Positions 51,210 to 62,871 of a stretch of 64,000 bases of DNA are shown one piece after another. Position 1 is the first letter of the stretch; each line of letters opens with the position of its first letter. A program made the translations under genes and the position numbers. The DNA lies in contig CAJFCV020000001.1 in assembly GCA_904066235.2 (NCBI GenBank), positions 14,999,291 through 15,063,290 of the forward strand. Direction: 5' to 3'. The notes beneath the pieces are model-generated. The model ran no database searches, was not told the origin of the DNA, and saw nothing but the letters and a program-made list of their open reading frames with translations. This DNA is from Bursaphelenchus xylophilus. Its lineage: Eukaryota > Nematoda > Chromadorea > Rhabditida > Aphelenchoididae.

Positions 51210-53446
51210 AGATTTTAGCACGGCAAGTTTCGGCGTTTTTGGAATCAAATTACGCCCAGACTGGGCGAAACACTCTGATATTATACTAGGCACCGGTTTT
51301 AAAAAAAGGTCAATTAGTGATGACGGAGTGAATTGACAAGACATATACCATTCGAAATGTAACCTCATAAGATTTTAGCACGGCAAGTTTCGGCTTTTTT
51401 GGAATCAAATTACGCCCACACTGAGCGAAACACTCTGATATTATACTAGGCACCGGTTTTAAAAAAAGGTCAATTAGTGATGACGGAGTGAATTGACAAG
51501 ACATATACCATTCGAAATGTAACCTCATAAGATTTTAGCACGGCAAGTTTCAGCTTTTTTGGAATCAAATTACGCCCACACTGAGCGAAACACTGATATT
51601 ATACTAGGCACCGGTTTTAAAAAAAGGTCAATTAGTGATGACGGAGTGAATTGACAAGACGTATACCATTCGAAAGGTAACCTCATAAGATTTTAGCACG
51701 GCAAGTTTCGGCTTTTTTGGAATCAAATTACGCCCACACTGAGCGAAACACTCTGATATTATACTAGGCACCGGTTTTAAAAAAAGGTCAATTAGTGATG
51801 ACGGAGTGAATTGACAAGACATACACCATTCGAAAGGTAATGGCATGAGATTTTAGCACGGCAAGTTTCAGCTTTTTTGGAATCAAATTGCGCCCACACT
51901 GGGCGAAACACTCTGATATTATACTAGGCACCGGTTTTAAAAAAGGTCAATTAGTGATGACGGAGTGAATTGACAAGACATATACCATTCGAAAGGTAAC
52001 CTCATAAGATTTTAGCACGGCAAGTTTCGGCTTTTTTGGAATCAAATTACGCCCACACTGAGCGAAACACTCTGATATTATACTAGGCACCGGTTTTAAA
52101 AAAAGGTCAATTAGTGATGACGGAGTGAATTGACAAGACATACACCATTCGAAAGGTAACCTCATAAGATTTTAGCACGGCAAGTTTCGGCTTTTTTGGA
52201 ATCAAATTACGCCCAGACTGGGCGAAACACTCTGATATTATACTAGGCACCGGTTTTAAAAAAAGGTCAATTAGTGATGACGGAGTGAATTGACAAGACA
52301 TATACCATTCGAAATGTAACCTCATAAGATTTTAGCACGGCAAGTTTCGGCTTTTTTGGAATCAAATTACGCCCACACTGAGCGAAACACTCTGATATTA
52401 TACTAGGCACCGGTTTTAAAAAAAGGTCAATTAGTGATGACGGAGTGAATTGACAAGACATATACCATTCGAAATGTAACCTCATAAGATTTTAGCACGG
52501 CAAGTTTCAGCTTTTTTGGAATCAAATTACGCCCAGACTGGGCGAAACACTCTGATATTATACTAGGCACCGGTTTTAAAAAAAGGTCAATTAGTGATGA
52601 CGGAGTGAATTGACAAGACATACACCATTCGAAAGGTAACCTCATAAGATTTTAGCACGGCAAGTTTCAGCTTTTTTGGAATCAAATTACGCCCACACTG
52701 GGCGAAACACTCTGATATTATACTAGGCACCGGTTTTAAAAAAAGGTCAATTAGTGATGACGGAGTGAATTGACAAGACATATACCATTCGAAAGGTAAC
52801 CTCATAAGATTTTAGCACGGCAAGTTTCAGCTTTTTTGGAATCAAATTACGCCCACACTGGGCGAAACACTCTGATATTATACTAGGCACCGGTTTTAAA
52901 AAAAGGTCAATTAGTGATGACGGAGTGAATTGACAAGACATACACCATTCGAAAGGTAACCTCATAAGATTTTAGCACGGCAAGTTTCAGCTTTTTTGGA
53001 ATCAAATTACGCCCACACTGGGCGAAACACTCTGATATTATACTAGGCACCGGTTTTAAAAAAAGGTCAATTAGTGATGACGGAGTGAATTGACAAGACA
53101 TATACCATTCGAAAGGTAACCTCATAAGATTTTAGCACGGCAAGTTTCAGCTTTTTTGGAATCAAATTACGCCCACACTGAGCGAAACACTCTGATATTA
53201 TACTAGGGACCGGTTTTAAAAAAAGGTCAATTAGTGATGACGGAGTGAATTGACAAGACATACACCATTCGAAAGGTAATGGCATGAGATTTTAGCACGG
53301 CAAGTTTCGGCTTTTTTGGAATCAAATTACGCCCACACTGAGCGAAACACTCTGATATTATACTAGGCACCGGTTTTAAAAAAAGGTCAATTAGTGATGA
53401 CGGAGTGAATTGACAAGACATACACCATTCGAAAGGTAACCTCATA
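51210..53446 (-). repeat. 14-monomer HOR, copy 2 (2237 bp)
   Basis: Starts with the same tttcggcgttttt monomer and ends before its third occurrence at 53468. It repeats the aaatgtaacc pair, the gcgaaacactgat loss (about 51586), gacgtatacc and attgcgccc. Two monomers found in copy 1 after the deletion monomer are missing. Two extra Y-type monomers are present near the end instead, so the total stays at 14. The length is 2237 because of one 2-bp loss and one shortened A run. Confidence 0.75.
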
Positions 53447-56400
53447 AGATTTTAGCACGGCAAGTTTCGGCGTTTTTGGAATCAAATTACGCCCAGACTG
53501 GGCGAAACACTCTGATATTATACTAGGCACCGGTTTTAAAAAAGGTCAATTAGTGATGACGGAGTGAATTGACAAGACATATACCATTCGAAATGTAACC
53601 TCATAAGATTTTAGCACGGCAAGTTTCGGCTTTTTTGGAATCAAATTACGCCCACACTGAGCGAAACACTCTGATATTATACTAGGCACCGGTTTTAAAA
53701 AAAGGTCAATTAGTGATGACGGAGTGAATTGACAAGACATATACCATTCGAAATGTAACCTCATAAGATTTTAGCACGGCAAGTTTCAGCTTTTTTGGAA
53801 TCAAATTACGCCCACACTGGGCGAAACACTCTGATATTATACTAGGCACCGGTTTTAAAAAAAGGTCAATTAGTGATGACGGAGTGAATTGACAAGACAT
53901 ACACCATTCGAAAGGTAATGGCATGAGATTTTAGCACGGCAAGTTTCAGCTTTTTTGGAATCAAATTACGCCCACACTGGGCGAAACACTCTGATATTAT
54001 ACTAGGCACCGGTTTTAAAAAAAGGTCAATTAGTGATGACGGAGTGAATTGACAAGACATCTACCATTCGAAAGGTAACCTCATAAGATTTTAGCACGGC
54101 AAGTTTCGGCTTTTTTGGAATCAAATTACGCCCACACTGAGCGAAACACTCTGATATTATACTAGGCACCGGTTTTAAAAAAAGGTCAATTAGTGATGAC
54201 GGAGTGAATTGACAAGACATACACCATTCGAAAGGTAACCTCATAAGATTTTAGCACGGCAAGTTTCGGCTTTTTTGGAATCAAATTACGCCCAGACTGG
54301 GCGAAACACTCTGATATTATACTAGGCACCGGTTTTAAAAAAAGGTCAATTAGTGATGACGGAGTGAATTGACAAGACATACACCATTCGAAAGGTAACC
54401 TCATAAGATTTTAGCACGGCAAGTTTCGGCTTTTTTGGAATCAAATTACGCCCAGACTGGGCGAAACACTCTGATATTATACTAGGCACCGGTTTTAAAA
54501 AAGGTCAATTAGTGATGACGGAGTGAATTGACAAGACATATACCATTCGAAATGTAACCTCATAAGATTTTAGCACGGCAAGTTTCGGCTTTTTTGGAAT
54601 CAAATTACGCCCACACTGAGCGAAACACTCTGATATTATACTAGGCACCGGTTTTAAAAAAAGGTCAATTAGTGATGACGGAGTGAATTGACAAGACGTA
54701 TACCATTCGAAAGGTAACCTCATAAGATTTTAGCACGGCAAGTTTCGGCTTTTTTGGAATCAAATTACGCCCACACTGAGCGAAACACTCTGATATTATA
54801 CTAGGCACCGGTTTTAAAAAAAGGTCAATTAGTGATGACGGAGTGAATTGACAAGACATACACCATTCGAAAGGTAATGGCATGAGATTTTAGCACGGCA
54901 AGTTTCAGCTTTTTTGGAATCAAATTGCGCCCACACTGGGCGAAACACTCTGATATTATACTAGGCACCGGTTTTAAAAAAAGGTCAATTAGTGATGACG
55001 GAGTGAATTGACAAGACATACACCATTCGAAAGGTAACCTCATAAGATTTTAGCACGGCAAGTTTCGGCTTTTTTGGAATCAAATTACGCCCAGACTGGG
55101 CGAAACACTCTGATATTATACTAGGCACCGGTTTTAAAAAAAGGTCAATTAGTGATGACGGAGTGAATTGACAAGACATATACCATTCGAAATGTAACCT
55201 CATAAGATTTTAGCACGGCAAGTTTCGGCTTTTTTGGAATCAAATTACGCCCACACTGAGCGAAACACTCTGATATTATACTAGGCACCGGTTTTAAAAA
55301 AGGTCAATTAGTGATGACGGAGTGAATTGACAAGACATATACCATTCGAAATGTAACCTCATAAGATTTTAGCACGGCAAGTTTCAGCTTTTTTGGAATC
55401 AAATTACGCCCACACTGGGCGAAACACTCTGATATTATACTAGGCACCGGTTTTAAAAAAAGGTCAATTAGTGATGACGGAGTGAATTGACAAGACATAT
55501 ACCATTCGAAAGGTAACCTCATAAGATTTTAGCACGGCAAGTTTCAGCTTTTTTGGAATCAAATTACGCCCACACTGGGCGAAACACTCTGATATTATAC
55601 TAGGCACCGGTTTTAAAAAAGGTCAATTAGTGATGACGGAGTGAATTGACAAGACATACACCATTCGAAAGGTAATGGCATGAGATTTTAGCACGGCAAG
55701 TTTCAGCTTTTTTGGAATCAAATTACGCCCACACTGGGCGAAACACTCTGATATTATACTAGGCACCGGTTTTAAAAAAAGGTTAATTAGTGATGACGGA
55801 GTGAATTGACAAGACGTATACCATTCGAAAGGTAACCTCATAAGATTTTAGCACGGCAAGTTTCGGCTTTTTTGGAATCAAATTACGCCCACACTGAGCG
55901 AAACACTGATATTATACTAGGCACCGGTTTTAAAAAAAGGTCAATTAGTGATGACGGAGTGAATTGACAAGACATACACCATTCGAAAGGTAATGGCATG
56001 AGATTTTAGCACGGCAAGTTTCAGCTTTTTTGGAATCAAATTACGCCCACACTGGGCGAAACACTCTGATATTATACTAGGCACCGGTTTTAAAAAAAGG
56101 TCAATTAGTGATGACGGAGTGAATTGACAAGACATCTACCATTCGAAAGGTAACCTCATAAGATTTTAGCACGGCAAGTTTCGGCTTTTTTGGAATCAAA
56201 TTACGCCCACACTGAGCGAAACACTCTGATATTATACTAGGCACCTGTTTTAAAAAAAGGTCAATTAGTGATGACGGAGTGAATTGACAAGACATACACC
56301 ATTCGAAAGGTAACCTCATAAGATTTTAGCACGGCAAGTTTCGGCTTTTTTGGAATCAAATTACGCCCAGACTGGGCGAAACACTCTGATATTATACTAG

Positions 56401-59400
56401 GCACCGGTTTTAAAAATCAATTAGTGATGACGGAGTGAATTGACAAGACATATACCATTCGAAAGGTAACCTCATAAGATTTTAGCACGGCAAGTTTCGG
56501 CCTTTTTGGAATCAAATTACGCCCAGACTGGGCGAAACACTCTGATATTATACTAGGCACCGGTTTTAAAAAAAGGTCAATTAGTGATGACGGAGTGAAT
56601 TGACAAGACATATACCATTCGAAAGGTAACCTCATAAGATTTTAGCACGGCAAGTTTCGGCTTTTTTGGAATCAAATTACGCCCACACTGAGCGAAACAC
56701 TCTGATATTATACTAGGCACCGGTTTTAAAAAAAGGTCAATTAGTGATGACGGAGTGAATTGACAAGACATATACCATTCGAAATGTAACCTCATAAGAT
56801 TTTAGCACGGCAAGTTTCAGCTTTTTTGGAATCAAATTACGCCCAGACTGGGCGAAACACTCTGATATTATACTAGGCACCGGTTTTAAAAAAAGGTCAA
56901 TTAGTGATGACGGAGTGAATTGACAAGACATATACCATTCGAAAGGTAACCTCATAAGATTTTAGCACGGCAAGTTTCAGCTTTTTTGGAATCAAATTAC
57001 GCCCACACTGGGCGAAACACTCTGATATTATACTAGGCACCGGTTTTAAAAAAAGGTCAATTAGTGATGACGGAGTGAATTGACAAGACATATACCATTC
57101 GAAATGTAACCTCATAAGATTTTAGCACGGCAAGTTTCAGCTTTTTTGGAATCAAATTACGCCCACACTGGGCGAAACACTCTGATATTATACTAGGCAC
57201 CGGTTTTAAAAAAGGTCAATTAGTGATGACGGAGTGAACTGACAACACATATACCATTCGAAAGGTAACCTCATAAGATTTTAGCACGGCAAGTTTCGGC
57301 TTTTTTGGAATTAAATTACGCCCACACTGAGCGAAACACTCTGATATTATACTAGGCACCGGTTTTAAAAAAGGTCAATTAGTGATGACGGAGTGAATTG
57401 ACAAGACATACACCATTCGAAAGGTAATGGCATGAGATTTTAGCACGGCAAGTTTCAGCTTTTTTGGAATCAAATTACGCCCACACTGGGCGAAACACTC
57501 TGATATTATACTAGGCACCGGTTTTAAAAAAAGGTCAATTAGTGATGACGGAGTGAATTGACAAGACATATACCATTCGAAAGGTAACCTCATAAGATTT
57601 TAGCACGGCAAGTTTCGGCTTTTTTGGAATCAAATTACGCCCAGACTGAGCGAAACACTCTGATATTATACTAGGCACCGGTTTTAAAAAAGGTCAATTA
57701 GTGATGACGGAGTGAATTGACAAGACATACACCATTCGAAAGGTAACCTCATAAGATTTTAGCACGGCAAGTTTCAGCTTTTTTGGAATCAAATTACGCC
57801 CACACTGGGCGAAACACTCTGATATTATACTAGGCACCGGTTTTAAAAAAAGGTCAATTAGTGATGACGGAGTGAATTGACAAGACATACACCATTCGAA
57901 AGGTAATGGCATGAGATTTTAGCACGGCAAGTTTCAGCTTTTTTGGAATCAAATTACGCCCACACTGGGCGAAACACTCTGATATTATACTAGGCACCGG
58001 TTTTAAAAAAGGGTCAATAAGTGATGACGGAGTGAATTGACAAGACATATACCATTCGAAAGGTAACCTCATAAGATTTTAGCACGGCAAGTTTCAGCTT
58101 TTTTGGAATCAAATTACGCCCAGACTGGGCGAAACACTCTGATATTATACTAGGCACCGGTTTTAAAAAAAGGTCAATTAGTGATGACGGAGTGAATTGA
58201 CAAGACATATACCACTCGAAAGGTAACCTCATAAGATTTTAGCACGGCAAGTTTCAGCTTTTTTGGAATCAAATTACGCCCAGACTGGGCGAAACACTCT
58301 GATATTATACTAGGCACCGGTTTTAAAAAAAGGTCAATTTGTGATGACGGAGTGAATTGACAAGACATATACCATTCGAAAGGTAACCTCATAAGATTTT
58401 AGCACGGCAAGTTTCAGCTTTTTTGGAATCAAATTACGCCCACACTGGGCGAAACACTCTGATATTATACTAGGCACCGGTTTTAAAAAAAGGTCAATTA
58501 GTGATGACGGAGTGAATTGACAAGACATATACCATTCGAAAGGTAACCTCATAAGATTTTAGCACGGCAAGTTTCAGCTTTTTTGGAATCAAATTACGCC
58601 CAGACTGGGCGAAACACTCTGATATTATACTAGGCACCGGTTTTAAAAAAAGGTCAATTAGTGATGACGGAGTGAATTGACAAGACATATACCATTCGAA
58701 AGGTAACCTCATAAGATTTTAGCACGGCAAGTTTCAGCTTTTTTGGAATCAAATTACGCCCACACTGGGCGAAACACTCTGATATTATACTAGGCACCGG
58801 TTTTAAAAAAAGGTCAATTAGTGATGACGGAGTGAATTGACAAGACATACACCATTCGAAAGGTAATGGCATGAGATTTTAGCACGGCAAGTTTCAGCTT
58901 TTTTGGAATCAAATTACGCCCACACTGGGCGAAACACTCTGATATTATACTAGGCACCGGTTTTAAAAAAAGGTCAATTAGTGATGACGGAGTGAATTGA
59001 CAAGACATATACCATTCGAAAGGTAACCTCATAAGATTTTAGCACGGCAAGTTTCAGCTTTTTTGGAATCAAATTACGCCCACACTGAGCGAAACACTCT
59101 GATATTATACTAGGCACCGGTTTTAAAAAAAGGTCAATTAGTGATGACGGAGTGAATTGACAAGACATACACCATTCGAAAGGTAATGGCATGAGATTTT
59201 AGCACGGCAAGTTTCAGCTTTTTTGGAATCAAATTACGCCCACACTGGGCGAAACACTCTGATATTATACTAGGCACCGGTTTTAAAAAAAGGTCAATTA
59301 GTGATGACGGAGTGAATTGACAAGACATATACCATTCGAAAGGTAACCTCATAAGATTTTAGCACGGCAAGTTTCGGCTTTTTTGGAATCAAATTACGCC

Positions 59401-59513
59401 CACACTGAGCGAAACACTCTGATATTATACTAGGCACCGGTTTTAAAAAAAGGTCAATTAGTGATGACGGAGTGAATTGACAAGACATACACCATTCGAA
59501 AGGTAATGGCATG
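53447..59513 (-). repeat. Subdomain R3: degenerate HOR and mixed monomers
   Basis: Continues the R2 variants in a looser order. The rare catctacc junction is at 54061 and 56136, 2075 bp apart (13 monomers less small losses). The gcgaaacactgat loss is seen again at about 55900. A 156-bp monomer lies at about 56411, where four bases are lost from the A-tract. Single odd changes include gcacctgtt (about 56243, losing ACCGGT), gaactgacaac (about 57237), aaagggtcaataag (about 58008) and accactcg (about 58211). From about 57700 the monomers return to R1-like Y and H types, several with cagactggg. Confidence 0.8.
56411..56420 (-). other. Shortened tract in a 156-bp monomer
   Basis: The tract reads ttttaaaaatcaatt instead of ttttaaaaaaaggtcaatt, a loss of four bases. 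It is the shortest monomer I noticed in the window and appears once only, so it has not been amplified. Confidence 0.8.
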
Positions 59514-60472
59514 AGATTTTAGCACGGCAAGTTTCAGCTTTTTTGGAATCAAATTACGCCCACACTAGGCGAAACACTCTGATATTATACTAGGCACCGG
59601 TTTTAAAAAAAGGTCAATTAGTGATGACGGAGTGAATTGACAAGACATACACCATTCGAAAGGTAATGGCATGAGATTTTAGCACGGCAAGTTTCAGCTT
59701 TTTTGGAATCAAATTACGCCCACACTGGGCGAAACACTCTGATATTATACTAGGCACCGGTTTTAAAAAAAGGTCAATTAGTGATGACGGAGTGAATTGA
59801 CAAGACATACACCATTCGAAAGGTAATGGCATGAGATTTTAGCACGGCAAGTTTCAGCTTTTTTGGAATCAAATTACGCCCACACTGGGCGAAACACTCT
59901 GATATTATACTAGGCACCGGTTTTAAAAAAAGGTCAATTAGTGATGACGGAGTGAATTGACAAGACATACACCATTCGAAAGGTAATGGCATGAGATTTT
60001 AGCACGGCAAGTTTCAGCTTTTTTGGAATCAAATTACGCCCACACTGGGCGAAACACTCTGATATTATACTAGGCACCGGTTTTAAAAAAAGGTCAATTA
60101 GTGATGACGGAGTGAATTGACAAGACATATACCATTCGAAAGGTAATGGCATGAGATTTTAGCACGGCAAGTTTCAGCTTTTTTGGAATCAAATTACGCC
60201 CACACTGGGCGAAACACTCTGATATTATACTAGGCACCGGTTTTAAAAAAAGGTCAATTAGTGATGACGGAGTGAATTGACAAGACATACACCATTCGAA
60301 AGGTAATGGCATGAGATTTTAGCACGGCAAGTTTCAGCTTTTTTGGAATCAAATTACGCCCACACTGGGCGAAACACTCTGATATTATACTAGGCACCGG
60401 TTTTAAAAAAGGTCAATTAGTGATGACGGAGTGAATTGACAAGACATACACCATTCGAAAGGTAATGGCATG
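59514..60472 (-). repeat. 6-monomer block, copy 1 (959 bp)
   Basis: Six H-type monomers. Five carry tacacc and one (about 60130) carries tatacc. The first monomer has the rare cactaggcg, which breaks the dyad. The block is repeated immediately downstream in the same order. The last monomer has the T4A6 tract, hence 959 rather than 960 bp. Confidence 0.85.
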
Positions 60473-61432
60473 AGATTTTAGCACGGCAAGTTTCAGCTTT
60501 TTTGGAATCAAATTACGCCCACACTAGGCGAAACACTCTGATATTATACTAGGCACCGGTTTTAAAAAAAGGTCAATTAGTGATGACGGAGTGAATTGAC
60601 AAGACATACACCATTCGAAAGGTAATGGCATGAGATTTTAGCACGGCAAGTTTCAGCTTTTTTGGAATCAAATTACGCCCACACTGGGCGAAACACTCTG
60701 ATATTATACTAGGCACCGGTTTTAAAAAAAGGTCAATTAGTGATGACGGAGTGAATTGACAAGACATACACCATTCGAAAGGTAATGGCATGAGATTTTA
60801 GCACGGCAAGTTTCAGCTTTTTTGGAATCAAATTACGCCCACACTGGGCGAAACACTCTGATATTATACTAGGCACCGGTTTTAAAAAAAGGTCAATTAG
60901 TGATGACGGAGTGAATTGACAAGACATACACCATTCGAAAGGTAATGGCATGAGATTTTAGCACGGCAAGTTTCAGCTTTTTTGGAATCAAATTACGCCC
61001 ACACTGGGCGAAACACTCTGATATTATACTAGGCACCGGTTTTAAAAAAAGGTCAATTAGTGATGACGGAGTGAATTGACAAGACATATACCATTCGAAA
61101 GGTAATGGCATGAGATTTTAGCACGGCAAGTTTCAGCTTTTTTGGAATCAAATTACGCCCACACTGGGCGAAACACTCTGATATTATACTAGGCACCGGT
61201 TTTAAAAAAAGGTCAATTAGTGATGACGGAGTGAATTGACAAGACATACACCATTCGAAAGGTAATGGCATGAGATTTTAGCACGGCAAGTTTCAGCTTT
61301 TTTGGAATCAAATTACGCCCACACGTTGCGAAACACTCTGATATTATACTAGGCACCGGTTTTAAAAAAAGGTCAATTAGTGATGACGGAGTGAATTGAC
61401 AAGACATACACCATTCGAAAGGTAATGGCATG
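60473..61432 (-). repeat. 6-monomer block, copy 2 (960 bp)
   Basis: Direct tandem copy of 59514-60472, with cactaggcg at about 60523 and tatacc at about 61089 in the corresponding monomers. Its own change is acacgttgcg at about 61321, three altered bases within the dyad. By eye it is otherwise identical apart from the A run. Confidence 0.85.
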
Positions 61433-62871
61433 AGATTTTTAGCACGGCAAGTTTCAGCATTTTTGGAATCAAATTACGCCCACACTGGGCGAAACACTCT
61501 GATATTATACTAGGCACCGGTTTTAAAAAAGGTCAATTAGTGATGACGGAGTGAATTGACAAGACATATACCATTCGATAGGTAACCTCATAAGATTTTA
61601 GCACGGCAAGTTTCAGCTTTTTTGGAATCAAATTACGCCCACACTGGGCGAAACACTCTGATATTATACTAGGCACCGGTTTTAAAAAAAGGTCAATTAG
61701 TGATGACGGAGTGAATTGACAAGACATATACCATTCGAAAGGTAACCTCATAAGATTTTAGCACGGCAAGTTTCAGCTTTTTTGGAATCAAATTACGCCC
61801 AGACTGGGCGAAACACTCTGATATTATACTAGGCACCGGTTTTAAAAAAAGGTCAATTAGTGATGACGGAGTGAATTGACAAGACATATACCATTCGAAA
61901 GGTAACCTCATAAGATTTTAGCACGGCAAGTTTCAGCTTTTTTGGAATCAAATTACGCCCACACTGGGCGAAACACTCTGATATTATACTAGGCACCGGT
62001 TTTAAAAAAAGGTCAATTAGTGATGACGGAGTGAATTGACAAGACATACACCATTCGAAAGGTAATGGCATGAGATTTTAGCACGGCAAGTTTCAGCTTT
62101 TTTGGAATCAAATTACGCCCACACTGGGCGAAACACTCTGATATTATACTAGGCACCGGTTTTAAAAAAAGGTCAATTAGTGATGACGGAGTGAATTGAC
62201 AAGACATATACCATTCGAAAGGTAACCTCATAAGATTTTAGCACGGCAAGTTTCAGCTTTTTTGGAATCAAATTACGCCCACACTGAGCGAAACACTCTG
62301 ATATTATACTAGGCACCGGTTTTAAAAAAAGGTCAATTAGTGATGACGGAGTGAATTGACAAGACATACACCATTCGAAAGGTAATGGCATGAGATTTTA
62401 GCACGGCAAGTTTCAGCTTTTTTGGAATCAAATTACGCCCACACTGGGCGAAACACTCTGATATTATACTAGGCATCGGTTTTAAAAAAGGTCAATTAGT
62501 GATGACGGAGTGAATTGACAAGACATATACCATTCGAAAGGTAATGGCATGAGATTTTAGCACGGCAAGTTTCAGCTTTTTTGGAATCAAATTACGCCCA
62601 CACTGGGCGAAACACTCTGATATTATACTAGGCACCGGTTTTAAAAAAAGGTCAATTAGTGATGACGGAGTGAATTGACAAGACATACACCATTCGAAAG
62701 GTAATGGCATGAGATTTTAGCACGGCAAGTTTCAGCTTTTTTGGAATCAAATTACGCCCACACTGGGCGAAACACTCTGATATTATACTAGGCACCGGTT
62801 TTAAAAAAAGGTCAATTAGTGATGACGGAGTGAATTGACAAGACATACACCATTCGAAAGGTAATGGCATG
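61433..62871 (-). repeat. Right-array 9-monomer HOR, copy 1 (1439 bp)
   Basis: Starts with the marker pair agattttta plus cagcattttt (61433-61460). Then come Y, Y with cagactggg, Y, H, Y with ctgagcg, H with aggcatcgg and a short A run, and further H monomers. The marker pair returns at 62872, 1439 bp later. Confidence 0.83.
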
